Shown here: one piece after another, positions 7,555 through 14,673 of the stretch
Position numbering within the stretch: the stretch's first letter is position 1
Layout of the letters: each line of letters begins with the position of its first letter
Source of the DNA: Gammaproteobacteria bacterium
Lineage (GTDB): Bacteria; Pseudomonadota; Gammaproteobacteria; Pseudomonadales; Azotimanducaceae
Assembly: GCA_002694945.1 (NCBI GenBank)
Contig: NZNP01000045.1
Coordinates: forward strand, 13,282-28,028
Direction: 5' to 3'
Length of the DNA: 14,747 bases
Notes under the pieces: model-generated
What the model saw: only the letters and a program-made list of their open reading frames with translations
Database searches by the model: none
What the model was told of the DNA's origin: nothing
Made by a program: the position numbers and the translations under genes

Positions 7555-8291
7555 CTTCCATTGAAGTCAGGTTTTCGCTTTTCCGCAAAAGCAGCTCGTC
7601 CCTCGACGCCATCATCACTATCACGAACAGTAAGAAGCTTGTCCCGAATTAGTGCAGAGATTTCTGCTGGTCCTCTCGGCAAAGTATCAGTGACCAGATT
7701 TTTGATAGTCTGAACCACTAATGGTGCACTGTCTTCCAATATTCTCGCGAATTCCATAGCCGCCGCCATCTGCTCTCCCAATGGTACGACTCTATTAACC
7801 ATGCCGATCTGGAGAGCGCGCTGAGCTGATAGGTCTTGTCCGAGTAACATGAATTCCATGGCAAGTTTGTGAGGAATTTTCGCCGCAGCACCCGCGATAA
7901 GACCACCAGTAAACCCCACCTGGGCTTCTGGATATTTAAAGACGGTATTGTCAGCCGCGACCGCTAAATCACACATCTGTACGAGGACGTAGGCTCCCCC
8001 TACGCAATAACCCTGAACACAAGCGATTATCGGCTTGTCCGTCACGACTCCTACGCCGGGCACACCCTGCCACATTTCCTTGGGTGGATTTTTGATGTCT
8101 GCACCCACCGAAAAAGCACGATCGCCCTCAGCGGCAAGTACCGCACAACGTTCCTGTCCATCGGCAAATCGAAGCAATGCAGCGCGCAGCCCTTGAATAA
8201 CTTCTTCATCAAGCGCATTCAGCTTGTTGGCGCGGTTGATTGTGATGATGGCTGTTCGGCCATCAATCTCATAAGTAACTACATCACTCAT
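7551..8291 (-). CDS. enoyl-CoA hydratase/isomerase (crotonase) family protein
   Basis: Crotonase-fold enzyme acting on a CoA thioester. From ATG 8291 it has 246 residues, the usual length. The first oxyanion-hole strand is RAFSVGADIKN (58-68) and the second is VQGYCVGGAYV (92-102). In rat mitochondrial hydratase Glu144 and Glu164 are catalytic. Here the first position is Val102 and only the second, Glu122 in YPEAQVGF, remains. This argues against a classical 2-enoyl-CoA hydratase and leaves isomerase or another crotonase activity open. A GTG at 8315 would add eight residues and overlap the HNH stop as GTGA. I prefer ATG 8291 because MSDVVTYEIDGRTA is a normal family start and AGAGGG lies 10 nt before it, but the GTG form is possible. 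Downstream of, and probably cotranscribed with, the HNH gene. Family confident, reaction uncertain. Confidence 0.9.
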   Translation of the reverse strand: MSDVVTYEIDGRTAIITINRANKLNALDEEVIQGLRAALLRFADGQERCAVLAAEGDRAFSVGADIKNPPKEMWQGVPGVGVVTDKPIIACVQGYCVGGAYVLVQMCDLAVAADNTVFKYPEAQVGFTGGLIAGAAAKIPHKLAMEFMLLGQDLSAQRALQIGMVNRVVPLGEQMAAAMEFARILEDSAPLVVQTIKNLVTDTLPRGPAEISALIRDKLLTVRDSDDGVEGRAAFAEKRKPDFNGS

Positions 8292-8311
8292 GGTAATACT
8301 GCCCTCTAGAC

Positions 8312-8899
8312 TCACGTATCTAACTTTACGAGGTTGTCTTTGAGCAGGCGACTATTTTTTGAAAACTGCTTACTCAAAAATGCCATTTGATCGCCGAGAA
8401 TTCGACCGCTATGCGATAGAGCTAAATATTCCGCATGATTGGGTCGGTAAGGTAATGCCAGGAGTTCCATAGAAGAATCATCAAGACTGGTATTACCCTT
8501 ATACGCATTGCAACGCTTACAAGCAGTCACTACGTTCGTCCAAACGTCCAATCCTCCTCTAGATATAGGCACGACGTGGTCTCTCGAAAGGTACGAGTCG
8601 TCGAACAATTGACCGCAATATAGACAGATATGTTGATCCCGTCGGAACAGCGATCTGTTGGTTAACGGCGGAGATTTATGGAGACCGTCGTAGATTTTTC
8701 CTTTGCATGCAACAATGCTATTTAGAACCAACAGAGTCTGCTGACCGGTCAACCTCGAATATCCTCCTCGAACCTCCATGACCTCTTCACCATAAGTCCA
8801 ACTGACCAGTTCCCTAGCGTGTAAACAAGCTGCTTCCTGCCAACTTAACCAATCAAGCGGCATTCCCGCTGAATTAACACGCAATATCCTAAAGCTCAT
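8312..8899 (-). CDS. HNH endonuclease domain protein
   Basis: Predicted zinc-containing HNH (beta-beta-alpha metal) nuclease of 195 residues. The C-terminal part has ICLYCG (Cys92, Cys95), SRDHVVPISRGG (Asp107, His108), WTNVVTACKRCNAYKG (Asn122, Cys127, Cys130, Asn131). Four cysteines form a zinc site, and Asp107-His108, Asn122 and Asn131 supply the HNH/HNN active site. The first 80 residues are a less typical domain (LDWLSWQEAACLHARELVSW) shared, as I recall, with a widespread group of bacterial proteins of this size whose role is unknown. There is no methyltransferase, integrase or restriction partner nearby, so I do not call it a restriction enzyme or homing element. It begins a minus-strand transcription unit ahead of the crotonase gene. 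The active site appears complete. Confidence 0.88.
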   Translation of the reverse strand: MSFRILRVNSAGMPLDWLSWQEAACLHARELVSWTYGEEVMEVRGGYSRLTGQQTLLVLNSIVACKGKIYDGLHKSPPLTNRSLFRRDQHICLYCGQLFDDSYLSRDHVVPISRGGLDVWTNVVTACKRCNAYKGNTSLDDSSMELLALPYRPNHAEYLALSHSGRILGDQMAFLSKQFSKNSRLLKDNLVKLDT

Positions 8900-8937
8900 G
8901 GGCCTTAAACCCTTGGAATCTGAAACACTTGCTTTTT

Positions 8938-8965
8938 ATCTTAGTTATCACCAAATGAGGGTCAA
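8938..8965 (-). promoter_or_regulatory. probable sigma70 promoter for the HNH-crotonase operon
   Basis: On the minus strand TTGACC (5 of 6 to the -35 consensus) lies at 8965-8960 and TAAGAT (4 of 6) at 8943-8938, separated by 16 nt. Transcription would start near 8931, about 32 nt before the HNH ATG at 8899. Confidence 0.45.
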
Positions 8966-9121
8966 GCCTTTCCTTTTTCTGAACAACTATTGTCTCGAAT
9001 AATGCTTCTCAAACTCAATTCCCAGTCACTTATTACAACTTGACTTTGCTTTATCTCCGAATCATCCGATGACTGGATGTGGTAATCTCCATGATCTCTC
9101 GAACTTCGCCAACATCAGGAC

Positions 9122-9850
9122 ATGCCCCCCCGAAAAGACACAGTCTACGCTGAGCCATTATCATCAATTGAAGCTTTTCAGTTTGACGCCACTGTCGCCG
9201 ATGTCTTTCAGGATATGATTGAGCGCAGCGTGCCTGGTTACGGTCTTTTACTACAGTTGATCGGCAGCTTTGCCGAACGTTACGGTCAACCAAACTCTAA
9301 CGCCTATGACCTTGGCTGCTCATTAGGGGCTTCAACCCTGCAATTACGTCAACATCTGCCATCTACATGTCACGTGATAGGTATCGACTCATCGAGCGCC
9401 ATGATCGAGCGCTGCCAGGCTAATCTCGCACGAGACCACTCTGCAACAACCTATGAACTCAAAAACGATGATCTTCGAGCTGTGACGATCGAGAATGCCT
9501 CAATAGTGGTGCTCAACTTTACACTACAATTTCTCCCCGACCATGAGCGACCCGCAGTATTGAAGCGCATTGCTGATGGCATGCGACCGGGCGGAGTTCT
9601 TTTATTAGCTGAAAAATTACACTATGAAAATCATGGCGAGCAGGTTCTGATGACGGACCTGCACCAGGACTTCAAACGCTATAAAGGCTATAGCGATGTG
9701 GAAATCGCCCAGAAGCGGGCTGCTCTAGAACAGGTACTAGTTCCGAATACCCGCGCAGAACATCTGGAAAGGTTAGCTGAAGCGGGTTTCGCCGTCCAAC
9801 AACAGTGCGTCCGCTGCCTTAACTTTGAAGCGTTTATTGCAATTCGCTGA
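9122..9850 (+). CDS. cmoA: carboxy-S-adenosyl-L-methionine synthase CmoA
   Basis: Converts S-adenosylmethionine and prephenate to carboxy-S-adenosylmethionine, the donor for tRNA cmo5U34 formation. The 242 residues align along the whole length with E. coli CmoA as I remember it. Marks include KDTVYAEP (5-12), FQDMIERSVPGY (29-40), the SAM motif YDLGCSLGASTL (62-73), IGIDSSSAMIERC (86-98), IENASIVVLNFTLQFL (123-138), and DFKRYKGYSDVEIAQKR. Arg199 in the last motif is the residue that holds the donor carboxylate in the E. coli enzyme. ATG 9122 is the only usable start: an in-frame stop lies at 9092-9094 with no start between. Its AGGA (9117-9120) is only 1 nt away, an unusually short spacing that suggests weak or controlled initiation. 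First gene of the cmoA-cmoB unit. Confidence 0.97.
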   Translation: MPPRKDTVYAEPLSSIEAFQFDATVADVFQDMIERSVPGYGLLLQLIGSFAERYGQPNSNAYDLGCSLGASTLQLRQHLPSTCHVIGIDSSSAMIERCQANLARDHSATTYELKNDDLRAVTIENASIVVLNFTLQFLPDHERPAVLKRIADGMRPGGVLLLAEKLHYENHGEQVLMTDLHQDFKRYKGYSDVEIAQKRAALEQVLVPNTRAEHLERLAEAGFAVQQQCVRCLNFEAFIAIR

Positions 9851-9857
9851 CCCTGGG

Positions 9858-9888
9858 AGGATGACTTCGTTATCGTCCCCGTCATCTT
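9858..9888 (+). promoter_or_regulatory. candidate regulatory hairpin upstream of cmoB
   Basis: AGGATGAC (9858-9865) can pair with GTCATCTT (9881-9888) over 8 bp, including one G-U pair, around a 15-nt loop. The stem holds the start codon and the 3' part of the Shine-Dalgarno of the 12-codon ORF. No run of T follows, so it is not a typical intrinsic terminator. Melting by a ribosome or by a change in RNA folding would alter access to this site. Confidence 0.4.
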
Positions 9889-9899
9889 TGATATATTAG
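9861..9899 (+). CDS. putative 12-codon leader ORF between cmoA and cmoB
   Basis: ATG 9861 with stop TAG 9897-9899 encodes MTSLSSPSSLIY. The Shine-Dalgarno GGGAGG (9855-9860) is the best in this region but touches the start codon directly, and both lie in a predicted hairpin. Codons 2, 3, 5, 6, 7, 8 and 9 are Thr, Ser or Pro codons of the NCN type, families read by cmo5U34 tRNAs. The stop overlaps the first base of the AGGA used by cmoB, and 10 nt separate it from the cmoB TTG. A leader peptide that couples translation of cmoB to decoding by the modified tRNAs is my inference. It could equally be a chance ORF in intergenic sequence. Confidence 0.3.
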   Translation: MTSLSSPSSLIY

Positions 9900-9909
9900 G
9901 AACGGACTG

Positions 9910-10857
9910 TTGGAAGCAGAAATCGAGCGATTTTTCCTTAAAACAAGCAAAACTGCGCTGGCACGCTTTCATCCAGAGCTACGCGAAAGTCTGTCAACTA
10001 ACCTGCGAGCCCATGGTCGGACTACCGAGTGGAGTGAAATTGTCGCGGATATCGAACCTGCTGACATAGAACCCTCGTTAACGTCCGACACTATACATAT
10101 TGGTTCTGCCACTAAAGACTATAACTCTCAACTAGAGGCACTCAAACCATGGCGAAAAGGCCCTTGGCAAATAGGTCGGACCTATGTCGACACTGAATGG
10201 CGCAGCGACTGGAAATGGCAAAGGGTAAAACCTCACATCGATGACCTGCAAGGCAAACAGGTCTTGGATATTGGCTGTGGCAATGGCTATCACTTATTTC
10301 GTATGCTCGGTGATGGAGCTTCACTAGCTCTCGGGATCGACCCAACCATTCTATTCAACTTTCAGTTTGCGCTCTTACAGAGGCTTAGTAGGGACAACCA
10401 AGCTTTTCTACTACCTTTACGTGCTGAGCACTTACCCGAATTCAGAAGTTTTGATCTTGTCTTTTCGATGGGTGTGCTGTACCACCGTCGATCACCGTTA
10501 GACCATTTGCAGGAATTGCTCGGATTCCTGCGACCGGGCGGACAGCTGGTCCTCGAGACCCTTATTATCGAGGGTGATCCGCAGCAATTACTGATACCCA
10601 GGGATCGCTACGCCAAGATGGCTAACGTTTGGTTTATTCCCTCTACTGGATTGTTAGAGAAGATGGTAAGTCGCATCGGTTTCACGAACACCAAATTGGT
10701 TGACGTCACCACGACTTCATTGGAAGAACAACGCAGAACACCTTGGATGAATTTTGAATCACTTGCTGACTTTCTTGATGCTAGAGACCGATCAAAAACG
10801 GTTGAAGGTTATCCAGCGCCCATTCGAGCTATTCTTACTGCCGAAAAACCCCTTTAA
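9910..10857 (+). CDS. cmoB: tRNA U34 carboxymethyltransferase CmoB
   Basis: Transfers the carboxymethyl group from carboxy-SAM to 5-hydroxyuridine-34, giving 5-oxyacetyluridine (cmo5U) in tRNAs for Ala, Pro, Ser, Thr, Val and Leu. At 315 residues it compares with 323 in E. coli. Conserved blocks are LKPWRKGPW (78-86), VDTEWRSDWKWQRVKPHI (93-110), the SAM motif VLDIGCGNGYHLFRM (118-132), GIDPTILFNFQF (142-153), FSMGVLYHRRSPLDHL (185-200), ETLIIEGD, DRYAKMANVWFIPS, and KTVEGYPAPIRAIL at the C-terminus. The start is TTG 9910, with AGGA 8 nt before it; this gives the right N-terminal length, and no better in-frame start is visible. Residues 46-55 are a tandem ADIEPADIEP. It lies 59 nt after cmoA with no promoter seen, so the two are one operon. 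Confidence 0.96.
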   Translation: MEAEIERFFLKTSKTALARFHPELRESLSTNLRAHGRTTEWSEIVADIEPADIEPSLTSDTIHIGSATKDYNSQLEALKPWRKGPWQIGRTYVDTEWRSDWKWQRVKPHIDDLQGKQVLDIGCGNGYHLFRMLGDGASLALGIDPTILFNFQFALLQRLSRDNQAFLLPLRAEHLPEFRSFDLVFSMGVLYHRRSPLDHLQELLGFLRPGGQLVLETLIIEGDPQQLLIPRDRYAKMANVWFIPSTGLLEKMVSRIGFTNTKLVDVTTTSLEEQRRTPWMNFESLADFLDARDRSKTVEGYPAPIRAILTAEKPL

Positions 10858-11190
10858 GACTAAGCCTTTATTTTGTAGGGCTAACTCGTCCATCGAAGGT
10901 ATTGCAAGATTACCCTTATTTCCCGGAGCTGACTCCGATCGGTTTCACACGATGTAGTATCAAAAGTCTTTTCTCTATCCAACAATGAAACCGGTTCGTT
11001 CTATTGAGAACACGAGAAATTGAAAGCAGCGACGCTAAACTGATCTGACGTATCCAATTCTATTTAACTACTTCTAATGCAAGGTGCGGGGAAAACTAGA
11101 CTGCCTAACGAGACCTAAAGGAAAGACTTGAAAAGCCTTTTGGCATACTATTTATTGGGTTACACACGTTCACGGATAACGGAGAGCCAA
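10858..11190. other. 333-nt intergenic region without a recognised gene
   Basis: This stretch separates the cmoAB unit from the MoxR-like gene. Near its left end a 6-bp stem, AGCCTT (10863-10868) with AGGGCT (10877-10882), has an 8-nt loop but no following T run, so it is at best a weak terminator. I found no convincing -35/-10 pair, no tRNA and no supported ORF on either strand. The right end holds an alternative TTG start for the ATPase (11128) with AAAGGA before it. The promoter of the MoxR-VWA operon probably lies here but cannot be placed. Confidence 0.5.
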
Positions 11191-12585
11191 GTGAGCCAAG
11201 CTACGACACTGAGAGAGCTTAAAGCCGATAATTACAAGGTTCTGCCAGTGAGGGAAGAAATGCGACTTAACCTAATTCGCAAGCTGCAGACTAAAGAGAC
11301 ACTTTTCCCTGGCATTATTGGTTATCAAGATACTGTCGTTCCACAGATAGTAAATGCTGTTTTATCAGGCCAAGACATCATCATGCTCGGCGAGCGTGGC
11401 CAAGCAAAGTCACGAATCATCCGCAGCTTAACCTGTCTGCTAGATGACAAAACACCCATACTCGCTGACGCCGACATTCCAGAGAATCCGTTTGCACCAA
11501 TTAGCTCGCAAGGACAAAAAGTCATCGAGGATCAGGGCGACGATGCAGTTATAAAGTGGCTTACTCCTGAGATGCGCTACGGTGAAAAGTTGGCAACGCC
11601 TGACATCACTATCGCAGATCTGATCGGTGAAATTGATCCGATCAAGATTGCCGAGGGCCGTTACCTATCCGATGAAGAAGCCTTACATTTTGGCCTGATC
11701 CCGCTCACCAATCGCGGCATATTTGCCATCAACGAGCTACCCGATCTCTCTGAAAGAATACAGGTAGGTCTGCTTAATGTAATGGAGGAACGTGATATTC
11801 AGATACGCGGACATAAGATCCGACTAGACCTTGATGTAGTCATTGTCGCTACTGCTAACCCTGAAGACTATACGAACAGGGGACGGATAATCACTCCATT
11901 GAAAGATCGTTATGGTTCGCAGATCAGAACACATTATCCAAACAGCCTTCCTCAAGAAATATCGATAATGGAACAAGAGCAACGCAAACTTGACCTGGGT
12001 GAATATAGGCAGGAGGTGCCGCCTTTTATGGCTCAGATAATCGCCGAAATCACCCAGCAGGCGAGAAAATCGCCTGACATTAATCAACGTTCGGGAGTTT
12101 CCGTCCGCGCGTCCATCGCCAACTACGAGTCAGTGCTAGCTAACGCTTTTCGTCGCTCTATTGAAGTCGATGAAAAGGACATCGTGCCTCGAATTTCAGA
12201 TCTGCCTTTCATCATGCCTTCGCTGCAAGGCAAGATAGAGTTTGAGGCAATGGAAGAAGGAAGAGAGGAAAAAATTATGGAGAGACTGCTTCAAGACGCC
12301 GTCAGAAATGTCTTCGCACGATTCTCGGAAGACCTGGACATGGAAACTCTCGCTCTACAATTTGCCGATGGTCTTCAGGTCACCACTGGCGAATCAATGG
12401 CATCTGATGATTACGATGACATTATCTCGCGTGTCGATGGACTAAATAAAGTAGTCACAAATCTTTCCCAAAGCGACTGTCCAGCGATAAGAGCTTCTGC
12501 GATCGAATTCGTCTTAGAGGGACTCCATCTTAATCAACTTCTAAACAAAGACCGCGTTGGAAATCTTACAACTTACATAGGTTAA
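11191..12585 (+). CDS. MoxR/ChlI-like AAA+ ATPase, partner of a VWA protein
   Basis: Cytoplasmic AAA+ ATPase of the MoxR/Mg-chelatase I class, thought to remodel or insert cofactors into client proteins together with a VWA protein. I take GTG 11191 as start (464 residues): GGAG stands 6 nt before it, and VSQATTLRELKADNYKVLPVREE fits my memory of the family start. TTG 11128, with its own AAGGA, would add 21 residues. Walker A is GERGQAKS (67-74), with Ala for the second Gly as in MoxR proteins. The insert IGEIDPIKIAEGRYL resembles ChlI/ComM. The Walker B region reads GIFAINELPDL, with Asn181-Glu182 in place of Asp-Glu. Sensor 1 is ATANPEDYTNRG with Asn223, and the arginine finger is probably in PLKDRYG (Arg240). 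The VWA gene begins 6 nt after its stop. Often annotated magnesium chelatase, but no chlorophyll genes are here. Confidence 0.9.
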   Translation: MSQATTLRELKADNYKVLPVREEMRLNLIRKLQTKETLFPGIIGYQDTVVPQIVNAVLSGQDIIMLGERGQAKSRIIRSLTCLLDDKTPILADADIPENPFAPISSQGQKVIEDQGDDAVIKWLTPEMRYGEKLATPDITIADLIGEIDPIKIAEGRYLSDEEALHFGLIPLTNRGIFAINELPDLSERIQVGLLNVMEERDIQIRGHKIRLDLDVVIVATANPEDYTNRGRIITPLKDRYGSQIRTHYPNSLPQEISIMEQEQRKLDLGEYRQEVPPFMAQIIAEITQQARKSPDINQRSGVSVRASIANYESVLANAFRRSIEVDEKDIVPRISDLPFIMPSLQGKIEFEAMEEGREEKIMERLLQDAVRNVFARFSEDLDMETLALQFADGLQVTTGESMASDDYDDIISRVDGLNKVVTNLSQSDCPAIRASAIEFVLEGLHLNQLLNKDRVGNLTTYIG

Positions 12586-12591
12586 TTATAA

Positions 12592-14673
12592 ATGGCTCTT
12601 CGACTCAATCGATACTCTGCTTGGGATGGCACACAAAATACAGAACTCGATGCAGACCAGATTATGAAAGCACTATCGGATGACCTGATGGAGTTCGGAG
12701 ATTTGCAACAGGCAATGCGCTATCTCATGCAGCGCGGGATGGATACCGAAAACGGCGACAACATGCGAGGCCTAAGGGAACTCCTACAACAATTGAAAGA
12801 TGAGCGCCGACAAAGACTCGAACGCTTCGATATCGGCAGCACCATGGAAGACATCCGGCGGCAATTAAATGAAATCCTCGACATGGAAAAAAAAACCATC
12901 AACGATTGGATTGATAGAACAAGAAGTCCCGATCATGCGCAAGAGTTTATCGAGAGCCTGGGAGAAGGTCTGACGAAAAATAGTCTTCCTGGAGAGGCAA
13001 GCGCAGAGTCAGAGAAGAATAGTTATTCTGATCAATTACTTAGCAGCATCGGCGAAAAAAATTATGAATTCATCAAAAATTTACCTGATGACAGTGCCAG
13101 CATGATCAATGCGTTGCAGGATTATGAGTTTTTAAACACTGACGCACAAAAGGAGTTCCTAAAGCTCATCAATCACCTTCGTAAAGCGATGACTCAATCT
13201 CTGTTCAAGAATATATGTCGGATGATTGATCAAATATCCGAGGGCGACATTAAACGCATCAAGGAAATGGTCAAGGATCTCAATGAGATGCTAGTAAAAA
13301 AAATAGCCGGCGAAGACCCAGACTTTAACAGTTTCATGGAAAAGCATGGAGACATGTTCGGTGATTCGCCCCCGCAGAACTTAGAAGAGTTCCTTAACCA
13401 GATTCAGCAACAGATGTCGGTAACTCAATCGCTCGTCAATTCTATGAGTACGGATCAGCAGCATCAAATGCAAGCAATGATGCACGGTAAATTTGGTGAT
13501 CCAGACCTGGACAATGAATTAGCAAAACTCGCCAAGGAGCTCGATTTTCTAAATCCTCAGGGCAAAGAGTATAACTTTTCTGGAAACGAGGAGATCGACC
13601 TTCTAGCAGCAATCGAGCTAATGCAGGAGATGTCGAAACTAGATCAGCTCGAGCAACAAATGCAGCACGCCCAGTACAATGGCAAAGTGGACAATATTGA
13701 CCACGATATGATTCGGGAACTGCTGGGCGACGAAGCCCTCGTGGATCTCGAGAAAATGAGTAGCATGCTCAAAACCATGGAAAACGCTGGTTATGTCAGA
13801 AAGGAAGGGAATAAATGGGAACTAACTCCCCGGGGGACAAGGAGCCTTGGGCAAAAGGCTCTGGACGAAATCTATAACAAACTAAAAAAGCAATCGCTTG
13901 GTAATCACGCCGTGCCCGAGGAAGGACGTTTTGGTGAACGCACAGAAGAGTCCAAACCTTATGAATTTGGTGACCCCTTCCATTTACATATGCCGAGAAC
14001 TATTCGTAATGCCGTCGATCGCGATGGTTCAGGCACCCCAATCAAGTTGCGTAGTGAGGACTTTGAAGTCTATCGGTCAGAGCTTATCACGCAAACAGCG
14101 ACGGTACTCATGGTTGATCTTTCGTGGTCTATGGCTTTACGTGGCTCTTTTCAGTCAGCAAAAAAGGTTGCTATGGCTCTGCACAACCTGATTTCTTCTG
14201 CTTATCCTCAGGATAGTCTGTATATACTCGGCTTTTCGGCTTATGCGAAAGAAATCAAACCATACGACTTACCCTACCTACAGTATGATGACTACCTCTT
14301 AGGTACAAACATACAGCATGCTTTAGTTCTTGCGGGAAAATTGCTCGCGAAGCATCGACAAGGGACGCGACAGGTTGTAATGATTACCGACGGCGAACCG
14401 ACGGCGCACCTCGAGAACGGTCGACCAGTCTTTGCTTACCCACCAACGCCGACGACCATTGGCAAGACTCTGCGTGCAGTAAAAAACTGTACGAGCAAGA
14501 ACATCACCATCAACACATTTATGCTTGATAAAAACCATTACCTGAAAGCCTTTGTAGAAAATATGAGCAGAATAAATGGAGGCCGAATCTTCTACGCGGA
14601 GCCTCAAAACCTTGGCGAGTACATCCTTGTGGACTACGTGAAAAATAAAAAGAAACGGTTAGCTCGCTTGTGA
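12592..14673 (+). CDS. VWA domain protein (ChlD-like partner of the MoxR ATPase)
   Basis: Large soluble protein of 693 residues, expected to bind the AAA+ partner and a client through its metal-ion-dependent adhesion site. Residues 1-380 are almost all helical, rich in Met, Gln, Asp and Glu, with no signal peptide. A segment at about 388-432 (SMLKTMENAGYVRKEGNKW then LTPRGTRSLGQKALDEI) looks like a winged-helix fold. The C-terminal VWA domain spans about 503-690. Its MIDAS is complete: DLSWS (Asp509, Ser511, Ser513), Thr572 in LGTNIQ, and Asp600 in MITDGEPT. It ends in a basic tail, KNKKKRLARL. The gene starts 6 nt after the ATPase gene with only a weak ribosome site, so the pair is likely translated together. 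Its stop overlaps a GTG that opens another frame. Function in the cell unknown; pairing with a MoxR-type ATPase is well established as a theme. Confidence 0.9.
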   Translation: MALRLNRYSAWDGTQNTELDADQIMKALSDDLMEFGDLQQAMRYLMQRGMDTENGDNMRGLRELLQQLKDERRQRLERFDIGSTMEDIRRQLNEILDMEKKTINDWIDRTRSPDHAQEFIESLGEGLTKNSLPGEASAESEKNSYSDQLLSSIGEKNYEFIKNLPDDSASMINALQDYEFLNTDAQKEFLKLINHLRKAMTQSLFKNICRMIDQISEGDIKRIKEMVKDLNEMLVKKIAGEDPDFNSFMEKHGDMFGDSPPQNLEEFLNQIQQQMSVTQSLVNSMSTDQQHQMQAMMHGKFGDPDLDNELAKLAKELDFLNPQGKEYNFSGNEEIDLLAAIELMQEMSKLDQLEQQMQHAQYNGKVDNIDHDMIRELLGDEALVDLEKMSSMLKTMENAGYVRKEGNKWELTPRGTRSLGQKALDEIYNKLKKQSLGNHAVPEEGRFGERTEESKPYEFGDPFHLHMPRTIRNAVDRDGSGTPIKLRSEDFEVYRSELITQTATVLMVDLSWSMALRGSFQSAKKVAMALHNLISSAYPQDSLYILGFSAYAKEIKPYDLPYLQYDDYLLGTNIQHALVLAGKLLAKHRQGTRQVVMITDGEPTAHLENGRPVFAYPPTPTTIGKTLRAVKNCTSKNITINTFMLDKNHYLKAFVENMSRINGGRIFYAEPQNLGEYILVDYVKNKKKRLARL

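Noticed and set aside
8312..8899. HNH protein as part of a restriction, homing or phage system.
   Set aside because: No methyltransferase, intron, integrase or phage gene is nearby, and it lies in an ordinary operon with a metabolic gene.
8975..9045. Possible cmoA promoters: AATAAT at 8998-9003 with a poor -35, and TTGACT at 9040-9045 with no -10.
   Set aside because: Neither pairs with a convincing second box at proper spacing, so no promoter is annotated.
10863..10882. Stem-loop after cmoB as an intrinsic terminator.
   Set aside because: Only a 6-bp stem including one G-U pair and no T tract after it.
11128..12585. Reading the ATPase as true Mg-chelatase subunit I for chlorophyll synthesis.
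   Set aside because: No other tetrapyrrole or photosynthesis gene is present, the Walker B motif differs, and the VWA partner is much larger in its N-terminal arm.
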